Source: Lachnospiraceae bacterium
Lineage (GTDB): Bacteria; Bacillota; Clostridia; Lachnospirales; Lachnospiraceae
Direction: 5' to 3'
Assembly: GCA_021205305.1 (NCBI GenBank)
Contig: JAJPXU010000019.1
Location: 1 to 52,605, forward strand
DNA length: 52,605 nt
In this document: in pieces, positions 14,971 through 22,975 of the stretch
Layout of the letters: every line of letters begins with the position of its first letter
How positions within the stretch are numbered: the first letter of the stretch is position 1
Program-made: the position numbers and the translations under genes
The notes under the pieces: generated by a model
The model's database searches: none
What the model saw: only the letters and a program-made list of their open reading frames with translations
What the model was told of the DNA's origin: nothing

Positions 14971-16725
14971 ATGGAAGAAAATTTAAGCTTACTCTGTCCG
15001 CCCGGAAAGCGGGCGCATGAGAGAGAGCTCCCTGAGGCGACTTACCATGACCTTTCCGTGGAAACGATCTGTGAACCTCTCTCAAAGCTGGAGCCGGAGC
15101 GGGCTCTGCTGCGCCGGATGATGGCACGTATTTCAGGAGATCCGGATGTGATCCACTATCGCTGTGACGTGTTTGAGGATATCCTGCGGTTTCCGAAGCT
15201 GCGGGAACAGATGCAGAAGCTGCTGGATCGGGTGGATTTTCTGAAGACCTACGGAAGCTTTGACAAGGGTTCTGACGCTGCGGGCGTCTGGGAGCTGGTA
15301 CATCGCCTTGATGAGATGGATGAGTACATACACTGCGTGGAGGCAATCTATGCGGTCCTGAATGAGAACGCGATTTCGTCAGAAGGGCTGCTGAACCTGA
15401 AGGAATACGTGCGCAATCTTTATGAGGATTGCGGCTTTTCGGAGCTGAAAAAGGACATCGAAAACCTGAAAGTAGACGCGGCAAAAGTCAAAAGCGTGAC
15501 GCTGGGTGTAAACCTGAACGACCGCTTTGAACCGGTAGAGACGGGGATTGTCTCAATCAATGAAAAGCCGTTTACCAAATCAAACGTGATAGCAAATTTC
15601 TGTGAGTTCCTGAATCGGAAGGATGATGTCCAGCCGGATACGGAGTGGAATGGCAACATGACGTTCCGTACCTCAGGGATGGATCTGGAAGGTGCGACCG
15701 AGACGATGGGGAGAGTCGGACTGATGCGCGCCAATCCTCTTTTTGCCGCGGCGGGGATGGCGAGGGTGGATGATGACAGCCGCGGCGGCGATGTGATCCG
15801 CACACTGGACCGCGCAATCAGTGCGCTTCTGACGCGTACGGTCAAAAAGCTGAAATCTGTGCTTTCCAGACATGTGTCCGTCAGCACACATACGATATCG
15901 GCGCTGATTCCGGAATTTTTGTTTTACATCCGCTGGGCGGAATATATAGAAAAGATGGAAGCGGCCGGATTCCGGTTTTGCAAACCGCAGATTCTGGAGT
16001 CAGAGAAACGGGAAATGCGGGCAAAGAATCTCTGCAATATGAAGCTGGCGCAGTCTTTCTTTGAAAAAGGAGAGTCGGCGCAGGAGATTGTGCCGAACGA
16101 TCTGGATTTTGACGCGGAGCATCGGATCTACATTCTGACGGGAGCTAACCGCGGCGGGAAGACGACGATCACGCAGGCGGTCGGATTGGCGTTTCTGTTT
16201 GCACAGAGCGGGCTGTATGTCCCTGCAGAATCGTTCGCGTTCAGTCCGGCGGACAATATTTTTACCCATTATCCAGCGGATGAGAATCAGACAATGGATC
16301 TGGGCAGGCTTGGTGAAGAGTCCAGCCGTTTCCGGGATCTGTTCCGGGCAGCGACTCCGCGCAGTCTGCTGCTTTTAAACGAATCCTTTTCGACGACCTC
16401 TTTTGAGGAGGGCTATTTTATCGCGCGGGATGTTACGCGGATATTGCGCCGCCTGGGTGTACGGACGATTTACAACACGCATATGCATAAGCTGGCGATT
16501 GAGCTTGACGAGCTGAACGAAGAGGAGGGCGGCGACAGCAAGATCGCGAGCCTGATCGTCGAGGCGGACGAGGGAAAGCGCTCTTACCGCGTGAAAGTCG
16601 CACCGCCCGGCGGAAAATCCTATGCGCATGACATTGCGGAAAAATACGGGGTCACCTACGAGCAGCTTGCGAAAGAGAAGAGCCAGCTGCTGGGAGCGAG
16701 TGGGCAGATTTCAAAAATGGAATAG
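14971..16725 (+). CDS. MutS-like ATPase (no mismatch-recognition domain)
   Basis: A 584-residue member of the MutS superfamily. A helical lever/clamp region in the first 380 residues leads into the ATPase with Walker A GANRGGKTT (about 391-399). The segment MDLGRLGEESSRF matches the MutS dimer-interface region, and the Walker B equivalent is LLLLNES (about 466), with Asn where DNA-repair MutS has Asp. The N-terminal mismatch-binding domain is absent, so this is not MutS1. It also lacks the Smr nuclease of MutS2. The cellular role is unknown. It has its own promoter and converges on the ABC-F gene. Confidence 0.82.
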   Translation: MEENLSLLCPPGKRAHERELPEATYHDLSVETICEPLSKLEPERALLRRMMARISGDPDVIHYRCDVFEDILRFPKLREQMQKLLDRVDFLKTYGSFDKGSDAAGVWELVHRLDEMDEYIHCVEAIYAVLNENAISSEGLLNLKEYVRNLYEDCGFSELKKDIENLKVDAAKVKSVTLGVNLNDRFEPVETGIVSINEKPFTKSNVIANFCEFLNRKDDVQPDTEWNGNMTFRTSGMDLEGATETMGRVGLMRANPLFAAAGMARVDDDSRGGDVIRTLDRAISALLTRTVKKLKSVLSRHVSVSTHTISALIPEFLFYIRWAEYIEKMEAAGFRFCKPQILESEKREMRAKNLCNMKLAQSFFEKGESAQEIVPNDLDFDAEHRIYILTGANRGGKTTITQAVGLAFLFAQSGLYVPAESFAFSPADNIFTHYPADENQTMDLGRLGEESSRFRDLFRAATPRSLLLLNESFSTTSFEEGYFIARDVTRILRRLGVRTIYNTHMHKLAIELDELNEEEGGDSKIASLIVEADEGKRSYRVKVAPPGGKSYAHDIAEKYGVTYEQLAKEKSQLLGASGQISKME

Positions 16726-16738
16726 GATGGAAATATAT

Positions 16739-16811
16739 GCGCAGGGCAGGATGCGGGATGCAGTTACAGGATGGATTCCGGTTAAGAATTGCCCTGCGCG
16801 TCAATTTTTTC
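16739..16811. terminator. Convergent terminator between the MutS-like and ABC-F genes
   Basis: GCGCAGGGCA (16739-16748) pairs with TGCCCTGCGC (16790-16799) across a 41-base loop, followed by a TCAATTTTTT tract on the plus strand. The right arm overlaps the last codons of the minus-strand ABC-F gene. Confidence 0.55.
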
Positions 16812-18659
16812 CTTTAATTCATTCAGATAGACCCAACGCTCCATTTTCTGCTCCAACAGCGCTTCGGCCTCGTCCTTGTCGCGGACAATCTGGTTCAGCC
16901 TGCCGTAGTCGCTTGCGTAGCGGGTCATATCGCTCTCCAGCGAGGCAATTTTTTCCTCCAGAGCGGCAATATCGCTGTCGATGGTCTCGTATTCTTTTTG
17001 TTCTTTGAAAGAAAAACGGAGTTTTTTGGGACCGCCCCATGTGCTGCGGCTGTCTGCTGTCGCAGCTTTGGGCGGTTTCCCCTGGTTATCGAAGACAGCT
17101 TCCCCTGTTTTCTCCTGTCGGTTGGAAAGAGCGGAGCTTCCTTTGTGCGTGGAAGCTTCCAAAACAGTGATAGACTCTGGGCGTGCATGCAGATAGTCAG
17201 AGTAGTTTCCCTCATACTGCTGAAGATGTCCATTTCCTTCAAAGGCAAAAATCCGCTGTACCGTGCGATCCAGAAAATAGCGGTCATGGGAGACGGTGAT
17301 CACGATTCCGTCGAAGGAATCCAGGTATTCTTCCAGCACTTCGAGTGTCTGGATATCCAGGTCATTGGTCGGTTCGTCCAGCACGAGGACATTTGGTTCA
17401 CTCATCAGGACGCGCAAAAGATAGAGGCGGCGTTTTTCACCTCCTGAAAGCTTTTCAACGCGCGTCCACTGCATGGTTTTATCAAAAAGAAAACGCTCCA
17501 ATAGCTGCGAGGCAGAGATGGTGCCGTTGGCGGTATGAATGGTTTCCCCGATCTCTTTTACACATTCAATGGCAGTCTGTGAGCCGCAGAGTGCACTGTT
17601 TTCCTGCGCAAAATAGCCGATGCGGATCGTCTGCCCGATGGTGATCTGTCCGGCGTCCGGCTGCAGGCCGCGGCAAATCATATTCAGAAGCGTACTTTTG
17701 CCGCAGCCGTTGGGACCGACAATCCCTACGCGGTCGTGTTTTAAAAATGTATAAGTAAAATCGGTAATCAGCTTCTTTTTCCCGTAGGATTTGCAGATGG
17801 AATCCAGCTCAATCGTGGTGCGTCCCATACGGCTTCCGATGGAGGAGAGCTCCAGGCGCGCCTCTTCGATCGGTCCGGTTTGCTGCTGCAGGGCACGGAT
17901 ACGGTCGATATGGGCTTTCTGCTTGGTCGAGCGGGCTCTGGCGCCGCGGGAAAGCCAGGCGAGTTCGGTCCGCAGCAGGCTGGCCCGTTTCCGCTCGGAA
18001 GCGATTTCCTGATTCTGGCGCTGCTCCTTGAGCAGGAGGTATGTCGCGTAATCACCGGGATAGCTGTAGATGCTTCCGTGGTCGATTTCAATAATTCTTG
18101 TGCTGATGCTGTCCAGAAAATAGCGGTCATGCGTCACCATTACAAGTGCGCCGCGAAAATCGGTCAGATAATCCTCCAGCCACTGGGCCATTTCAGCGTC
18201 CAGATGGTTGGTTGGCTCATCCAGTACCAGCAGATCGACCGGGGCGAGTACTGCGTTAGCCAGAGCAACCCGCTTTTTCTGTCCGCCGGAAAGATGCGCT
18301 ATCTTTTCCGTGGCGCCGGGCAGACCGAGTCGGTTGATCGCGCTCGCGGCATCCGCTTCGATGCTCCATTCATTGAGTTCATTCCGGTTGTCTTTTATGA
18401 TCGCATCCATAACGGTGGCATTTTCATCAAAAACCGGCTCCTGCGGAAGATAGCGGATCGTCAGATTCCGCCCTTTGGTGATTGTGCCGGAATCCGGCTC
18501 CTCCAGTCCGGCGATCAGTCTCAGAAGCGTTGACTTTCCTGTGCCATTGACGCCGATCACACCGATTTTTTCCCCTTCCTCGATGGAAAAATTCGCATGA
18601 TCCAGAAGCTTTCTCTCCGTAAAAACCTTTGTCAGCTGTTCCGCTGTCAGTAAATTCAT
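16782..18659 (-). CDS. ABC-F family ATP-binding protein (Uup-like)
   Basis: A 625-residue soluble protein with two ABC ATPase domains and no membrane segments. Domain 1 has Walker A GVNGTGKST near residue 36 and signature LSGGQKKR; domain 2 has GPNGCGKST and LSGGEKRR. Both Walker B motifs read LVLDEPTN. The linker between them is charged and arginine-rich, and a C-terminal coiled coil (from EEKIASLESDMTRY to LNELKEKID) matches the extension of Uup-type proteins. ABC-F proteins act on the ribosome, either as translation factors or for antibiotic protection. The Uup-like coiled coil favours a housekeeping role. It is transcribed from 18726 leftwards. Confidence 0.9.
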   Translation of the reverse strand: MNLLTAEQLTKVFTERKLLDHANFSIEEGEKIGVIGVNGTGKSTLLRLIAGLEEPDSGTITKGRNLTIRYLPQEPVFDENATVMDAIIKDNRNELNEWSIEADAASAINRLGLPGATEKIAHLSGGQKKRVALANAVLAPVDLLVLDEPTNHLDAEMAQWLEDYLTDFRGALVMVTHDRYFLDSISTRIIEIDHGSIYSYPGDYATYLLLKEQRQNQEIASERKRASLLRTELAWLSRGARARSTKQKAHIDRIRALQQQTGPIEEARLELSSIGSRMGRTTIELDSICKSYGKKKLITDFTYTFLKHDRVGIVGPNGCGKSTLLNMICRGLQPDAGQITIGQTIRIGYFAQENSALCGSQTAIECVKEIGETIHTANGTISASQLLERFLFDKTMQWTRVEKLSGGEKRRLYLLRVLMSEPNVLVLDEPTNDLDIQTLEVLEEYLDSFDGIVITVSHDRYFLDRTVQRIFAFEGNGHLQQYEGNYSDYLHARPESITVLEASTHKGSSALSNRQEKTGEAVFDNQGKPPKAATADSRSTWGGPKKLRFSFKEQKEYETIDSDIAALEEKIASLESDMTRYASDYGRLNQIVRDKDEAEALLEQKMERWVYLNELKEKIDAQGNS

Positions 18660-18697
18660 TGCCTTTTATCCCTTTCCAGTCAATTAAAACTGCTGAT

Positions 18698-18749
18698 ACT
18701 ATAATACAAAAATCCTTTCGTTGCAAGATCGAGCCGGAAAGAGTATAAT
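18698..18749. promoter_or_regulatory. Two divergent promoters sharing one -35 hexamer
   Basis: TTGCAA at 18721-18726 is self-complementary. To the right it is 17 bases from TATAAT (18744-18749), a near-ideal plus-strand promoter. To the left, on the minus strand, it is 17 bases from TATAGT (18698-18703), which would drive the ABC-F gene. The two promoters therefore cannot be occupied at the same time. Confidence 0.6.
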
Positions 18750-18750
18750 T

Positions 18751-18880
18751 GTTACTGGTCACAACCCGACCACGCACATGCTGCGTGGTCAGGGGCGAAA
18801 ACGTAGATGTTGCAAGCATCTGGCCCCATCGCGCAGCGATTTTAATTGGCCAGATGCCGTTATAGGTCACACCTGTAGAG
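18751..18880. repeat. Palindromic element, long form
   Basis: It begins GTTACTGGTCACA. Hairpin 1 is GACCACGCA/TGCGTGGTC (18768-18776, 18782-18790) with loop CATGC. A linker with GAAAACGTAGATGTTGCA follows. Hairpin 2 is GCATCTGGCC/GGCCAGATGC (18816-18825, 18848-18857) with an inner ATCGC-GCA-GCGAT. It ends near GGTCACACCTGTAG. Module order, loop size and linker match the element at 30940. It starts 2 bases after the -10 box of the plus-strand promoter. Confidence 0.65.
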
Positions 18881-18897
18881 GTTAAAATAATGTAAAT

Positions 18898-18927
18898 TTG
18901 ATCGGGGTGTGAACTGTAACGTATAAT
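18898..18927 (+). promoter_or_regulatory. Candidate promoter of the phosphopantetheinyl transferase gene
   Basis: TTGATC (18898-18903), 18 bases, TATAAT (18922-18927). It lies downstream of the palindromic element, so the gene may have two promoters. Confidence 0.5.
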
Positions 18928-18969
18928 TAGGGTGCGCAGAAAAAATGAAAGAAAGGTTTATAACATTCC

Positions 18970-19635
18970 ATGTCTGGCATAAGGAGAAGGGGCTTCCCGG
19001 ATGAGGGCAGGAAGCTTTTTACAATGAACACAGAGATCCTGGCTGATTCCGCAACTTACGCGCGGTATTACAATGAAATGTCCGCCGCGCGCAGGGAGAA
19101 GATTAGCCGGCTTTGCCAGGAAAAGGACCGGATGCTTTCTCTGGCGGCAGGGATTCTCCTTGATCGGGGGCTGCAGACCTATGGCCTGCGGGAGGCGGAT
19201 GTGCGGATTGCCTATGGAGCGTATGGAAAGCCGTATCTTCCGGATTTTCCGGATATTCATTTCAGTCTTTCTCATTCGCATGAGATGGCTATGGCGGTGT
19301 TTGCGGATGCGCCGATTGGATGTGATATTGAATACCAGAAGCGGCTCAATGAGAAATTGGCCAGACGTTTTTTCTGCCCGTCTGAATATGCCTGGATGAT
19401 GCAATCAGAGGATCTGGAAGTGCAAAAAAGACGGTTTTACCGGCTCTGGACCCTGAAGGAAAGCTTTTTAAAAGCAACGGGAATGGGGCTTCATCTTCCG
19501 CTCGATTCTTTCTGCTTTACTTTTGAAGGAGAAGACCTATGCTCACTCAGGCAGCAGTATGATGATGCAGAGTATGCGCTGGAAGAGTATTCGCTCGAAG
19601 GATACCGTGCTGCGGTATGTTTGAAATGGGGGTAA
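18970..19635 (+). CDS. 4'-phosphopantetheinyl transferase superfamily protein
   Basis: 221 residues from ATG 18970. It carries the two signature motifs of Sfp/AcpS-type transferases: GCDIEYQK (about 118) with the Mg-binding Asp and Glu, and WTLKESFLKATG (about 160) with the Lys-Glu pair. Such enzymes transfer the 4'-phosphopantetheine arm from coenzyme A to carrier proteins. No carrier protein or synthetase gene is nearby, so the target is unknown. An in-frame ATG at 19024 has a better placed AGGAAG, which would give 203 residues, but it would remove part of the first beta strand; the start is therefore unsettled. Confidence 0.85.
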   Translation: MSGIRRRGFPDEGRKLFTMNTEILADSATYARYYNEMSAARREKISRLCQEKDRMLSLAAGILLDRGLQTYGLREADVRIAYGAYGKPYLPDFPDIHFSLSHSHEMAMAVFADAPIGCDIEYQKRLNEKLARRFFCPSEYAWMMQSEDLEVQKRRFYRLWTLKESFLKATGMGLHLPLDSFCFTFEGEDLCSLRQQYDDAEYALEEYSLEGYRAAVCLKWG

Positions 19636-19744
19636 TATTTAGGGTTGACGGAATTTGAACTCGTCGGTGGTGTGCAAAAAATCAGGATCATGATGAGGAC
19701 ACGGAAGACTACATTAATAGAACAAAAGGAGATTGTGTGTAATT

Positions 19745-20671
19745 ATGAAAAAACCAGTACTGGTAGTGATGGCAGCAGGTATGGGGAGCCGCTATGGCGG
19801 TCTGAAACAGATTGATCCGGTAGACGCAGACGGACATATTATTATGGACTTTTCTGTTTATGACGCGGTTCGCGCCGGGTTTGAAAAGGTGATTTTTATT
19901 ATCAAAAGAGAGAACGAAGCAGACTTTCGAAAGGCGATCGGAGACCGCCTGGAGAAGCAGATAGAGGTATCCTATGTTTTTCAGGAATTGTCCGATCTTC
20001 CGGAGGGGTTTGCGGTACCGGAGGGCAGGGTGAAGCCGTGGGGAACCGGTCACGCGGTTCTGAGCTGTCTGCATGAGGTGGACGGACCGATGGTGGTGAT
20101 CAATGCGGACGATTATTACGGGAGCCATGCTTTTTCTCTGGCCTATGATTTTCTGACTCATAAGAATGATTCGGCCAGGGAGACGGATGGCCGCTATATG
20201 ATGGTTGGCTATCGGCTGGAGAACACGCTTACTGAAAACGGCTCCGTCGCGCGGGGAATCTGCGAGACGGATGAGAACGGCTATCTGATCAAGATCACGG
20301 AGCGTACCTGTATCGAGAGACATGGCGACGGCATTGCTTATACAGAGGATGGCGGAGAAAATTGGACACCGCTTGCTGCGGACACCACCGTTTCTCTGAA
20401 TATGTGGGGGTTCTCGGCGGATATTCTTATTCAGTTAAAGGAAAGGTTTCAGGTTTTCCTGGAAGAGAATCTGGAGAACAATCCGCTGAAATGCGAATAT
20501 TTCCTTCCGTTTGTCGTTGATGAGCTGCTGACGGAGAAAAAGGCGACTGTGAAAGTGATGAAGACGCCTGATAAGTGGTATGGTGTGACATACAAAGAGG
20601 ATAAGCCGGCGCTAATGCAGGCGATTCAGAAAATGAAAGATGGCGGACTTTATCCGCAGAAACTCTGGTAG
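19745..20671 (+). CDS. Sugar-phosphate nucleotidyltransferase family protein
   Basis: 308 residues beginning MKKPVLVVMAAGMGSRYGGL, the nucleotide-binding loop of NTP transferases (G-x-G-x-R). The DD in VINADDYYG is the metal-binding pair. The remainder has the length and arrangement of glucose-1-phosphate nucleotidyltransferase relatives, with a C-terminal region rich in Lys and Glu. The sugar and nucleotide are not deducible. ATG 19745 is preferred to an upstream TTG, which is too close to AAGGAG (19726-19731). The gene is single, ending at the terminator at 20764, and is some 11 kb from the polysaccharide locus. Confidence 0.82.
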   Translation: MKKPVLVVMAAGMGSRYGGLKQIDPVDADGHIIMDFSVYDAVRAGFEKVIFIIKRENEADFRKAIGDRLEKQIEVSYVFQELSDLPEGFAVPEGRVKPWGTGHAVLSCLHEVDGPMVVINADDYYGSHAFSLAYDFLTHKNDSARETDGRYMMVGYRLENTLTENGSVARGICETDENGYLIKITERTCIERHGDGIAYTEDGGENWTPLAADTTVSLNMWGFSADILIQLKERFQVFLEENLENNPLKCEYFLPFVVDELLTEKKATVKVMKTPDKWYGVTYKEDKPALMQAIQKMKDGGLYPQKLW

Positions 20672-20763
20672 GAGATGGCTACAGATTTTTATCCATGGAA
20701 TATTGGAGCCAGGGAGACAAGAATCTCGTTTCAGATATGAAATGAAGGAATGAATCATTGCAG

Positions 20764-20788
20764 GGGATGGGCTTGCCCGTCCCTTTTT
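20764..20788 (+). terminator. Rho-independent terminator
   Basis: GGGATGGG and CCCGTCCC (20764-20771, 20776-20783) form a stem with a short CTTG loop and are followed by five T. It ends the nucleotidyltransferase transcript. Confidence 0.75.
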
Positions 20789-20838
20789 CTATGGTGCGCC
20801 TGGTGGCGCACGTTTCTAACCACAGCTCATTTTTTGCA

Positions 20839-20943
20839 TTTACCATTATTTGGGTTCGTACGGGCATATTATTTTACATTCCCTTTAAACTCATTACTTT
20901 GATTTTACTCATACTTTACATTTGGCGGATTATGTATTTTACA
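20839..20943 (+). promoter_or_regulatory. Pho box-like tandem TTTAC repeats upstream of pstS
   Basis: TTTAC-type hexamers occur at 20873 (TTTACA), 20884 (TTTAAA), 20893 (ATTACT), 20904 (TTTACT) and 20915 (TTTACA), spaced 11, 9, 11 and 11 bases. Further copies lie at 20839 (TTTACC) and 20938 (TTTACA). Direct TT-A-ACA repeats with one-turn spacing are how Gram-positive PhoP-type regulators bind DNA. The two-component pair at 25400-27518 is the likely regulator. The rest of this intergenic gap shows only the terminator at 20764 and a small GTGCGCC hairpin after it. Confidence 0.65.
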
Positions 20944-21055
20944 TAGCCGCACTAGAATAGTCATCGTAATGAGGCACCGGAAAACGACTACAGCGAAAAA
21001 ACGGGTAAGTCCTCTGCAAAATAATTTGTTCTATTATAAAAGGAGACGAATGATT

Positions 21056-21925
21056 ATGAAGAGAAAAGCAATCGCAGCAGTGATCGCAGCAATGATGGTA
21101 GCAAGCCTTGGAACAACCGCAATGGCGGATGCGACCGGCGATATTGTAGTATGCTCCAGAGAAGATGGCTCAGGCACACGCGGCGCGTTCATTGAGCTGG
21201 TTGGCGTAGAGCAGAAAGATGAGGATGGCAACAAAGTAGATATGACGACAGAGGCAGCTGAGATTACCAACAGCACAGCGGCTATGATCACAAAGGTGGC
21301 TGGTGATGAGAATGCAATCGGTTACATCTCTCTGGGGTCTCTGGATGAGAGCGTGACAGCAGTAGCGATTGACGGAGTAGAGGCTTCCGTAGAGAATGTG
21401 GAATCCGGCGACTATACGGTTGTACGTCCGTTCAACATCCTGACAATGGAAGAAGTCAGCGAAGAAGCACAGGATTTCATTGATTTCATTCTGAGTGAAG
21501 AAGGCCAGGCGGTTATCTCTGAGAATGGTTACATTGCCCTTTCTGACGCAGAACCGTTTGCAGGCGGCAGCGTATCCGGAAAGATTGTAGTTGGCGGTTC
21601 TTCTTCTGTGACTCCGGTGATGGAGAAGCTCGCTGAGGCTTATGCAGAGATCAATGCGGATCTGGAGATCGAGGTCATGCAGAGCGATTCTACAACAGGC
21701 GTAACATCCACAATTGATGGCAACTATGACATCGGAATGGCTTCCCGTGAACTGAAAGAAGAGGAAGAAGAGGAAGGTATTTCTGCTACCATGATCGCGC
21801 AGGACGGTATTGCAGTTATCGTAAATAACGAGAGCGGTATCACAGAGCTGACCACAGAGCAGGTAATGCAGATTTACACCGGCGAAATCACAACCTGGGA
21901 AGAGGTTACAGAGGCAGCTGAGTAA
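21056..21925 (+). CDS. pstS: Phosphate-binding protein PstS, circularly permuted
   Basis: 289 residues. A cleavable signal peptide (MKRKAIAAVIAAMMVASLGT, then TAMA) is followed at once by DATGDIVVCSREDGSGTRGA, which in ordinary PstS starts the second half. This half runs to EEGQAVISENGYIAL, normally the C-terminus. Only then comes GKIVVGGSSSVTPVMEKLAE, normally the mature N-terminus, running to IYTGEITTWEEV, normally the middle of the protein. Both phosphate loops (SSSVTP and GSGTR) are present once each. There is no lipobox cysteine. ATG 21056 is preferred over 21050 because AGGAGA ends 9 bases upstream. It is first in the pst operon, behind a Pho box. Phosphate binding is inferred from family and context. 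Confidence 0.9.
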   Translation: MKRKAIAAVIAAMMVASLGTTAMADATGDIVVCSREDGSGTRGAFIELVGVEQKDEDGNKVDMTTEAAEITNSTAAMITKVAGDENAIGYISLGSLDESVTAVAIDGVEASVENVESGDYTVVRPFNILTMEEVSEEAQDFIDFILSEEGQAVISENGYIALSDAEPFAGGSVSGKIVVGGSSSVTPVMEKLAEAYAEINADLEIEVMQSDSTTGVTSTIDGNYDIGMASRELKEEEEEEGISATMIAQDGIAVIVNNESGITELTTEQVMQIYTGEITTWEEVTEAAE

Positions 21926-21958
21926 AAAAACAGATACATTGTGATGGCAGAAGAAGGT

Positions 21959-21990
21959 ACCAGCCAGGCGGATCGAACTGGCTGGTGCTT
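21959..21990 (+). terminator. Partial terminator after pstS
   Basis: ACCAGCCAG (21959-21967) and CTGGCTGGT (21978-21986), followed by GCTTTTG. The T run is short, so it may let some transcription through and give more PstS than membrane components. Confidence 0.55.
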
Positions 21991-22019
21991 TTGATTATAT
22001 GATGATTCAGGGAACAAAA

Positions 22020-22056
22020 GGTCAGGGATGGAACGCTTGTGTTCCTATTCCTGACC
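22020..22056 (+). other. Second stem-loop in the pstS-pstC gap
   Basis: GGTCAGG (22020-22026) pairs with CCTGACC (22050-22056), and GGAAC (22030-22034) with GTTCC (22041-22045). No T run follows. It may protect the upstream mRNA. The DNA after it has a stop-free frame with one hydrophobic stretch, but no start codon with a ribosome binding site. Confidence 0.45.
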
Positions 22057-22117
22057 GTGGGAACCCTGGTTATGGCTTATATGTTTTATCACATTGGTTT
22101 GTTACGAAGGAGAGAAT

Positions 22118-22975
22118 ATGACACAGAAGTTTTCTGAGCGAATCATGCGGATTATATTTTTAATTGCGGCCTGCATGTCGATACTGGCGGTTGCCCTGAT
22201 CTGCGTTTTCCTTTTCGCGAATGGGATTCCGACCATGGTAAAAATTGGCATTCCGGAATTCCTGCTCGGGACAACCTGGAAACCATCGAATGATATCTAT
22301 GGAATTTTGCCGTTTATTTTGGGCAGCATTTATGTTACTGCCGGTTCTATTGTAATCGGTGTGCCGATCGCGATGCTGACCGCAATTTTTCTGGCATTTT
22401 ACTGCCCCAAACGGATTTACACACCGCTGAAGTCAATGATCAATCTGCTGTCGGGAATTCCTTCCGTTGTATACGGCTTTTTCGGTATGGTCTGGATTGT
22501 TCCGACCATGAAGTCGATTATCGGCAGCTCCGGAAGCACAATGCTGACCGCATGTATTCTGCTTGGCATTATGATTCTTCCGACAGTCATTGGCGTGATG
22601 GAGCCTGCGCTTCGGAGCGTCCCGGAGAGCTACTATGAGGGTTCCCTCGCGCTTGGAGCGACACATGAGAGAAGTGTATTCTGTATTATACTTCCGGCAG
22701 CAAAGTCTGGTGTGGTAGCAGGAATTGTACTTGGAATCGGCCGTTCCATTGGGGAAACGATGGCAGTTATCATGGTTGCGGGCAACCAGACCTGGATGCC
22801 CAAAGGGCTGTTAAAGGGCGTGCGTACAATGACAGCAAACATTGTAATAGAAATGGGCTACGCGTCAGGCTTGCACAGGCAGGCGCTGATTGCTACGGGC
22901 GTGGTGCTCTTCGTGTTCATTTTGATTATCAATCTGAGCGTTTCACTCTTGAAGAGGAGGTCTGAGCATGAATAA
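22118..22975 (+). CDS. pstC: Phosphate ABC transporter permease PstC
   Basis: 285 residues with six membrane segments. The cytosolic EAA-like loop contains EPALRSVPESYYEGSLALGA, the coupling helix that contacts PstB. The segment LLSGIPSVVYGFFGM is characteristic of Pst permeases. It forms the membrane channel with PstA. ATG 22118 follows AAGGAG by 5 bases. The stop codon overlaps the start of pstA (ATGAATAA), so translation is coupled. Confidence 0.94.
   Translation: MTQKFSERIMRIIFLIAACMSILAVALICVFLFANGIPTMVKIGIPEFLLGTTWKPSNDIYGILPFILGSIYVTAGSIVIGVPIAMLTAIFLAFYCPKRIYTPLKSMINLLSGIPSVVYGFFGMVWIVPTMKSIIGSSGSTMLTACILLGIMILPTVIGVMEPALRSVPESYYEGSLALGATHERSVFCIILPAAKSGVVAGIVLGIGRSIGETMAVIMVAGNQTWMPKGLLKGVRTMTANIVIEMGYASGLHRQALIATGVVLFVFILIINLSVSLLKRRSEHE

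Noticed and set aside
18751-18880. A riboswitch of a known class
   Set aside because: No known class signature was seen, and the same modules occur before unrelated genes, which fits a repeat family better.
22003-22135. Stop-free frame with a hydrophobic stretch between pstS and pstC
   Set aside because: It has no ATG or GTG with a ribosome binding site and overlaps a stem-loop and the pstC start.
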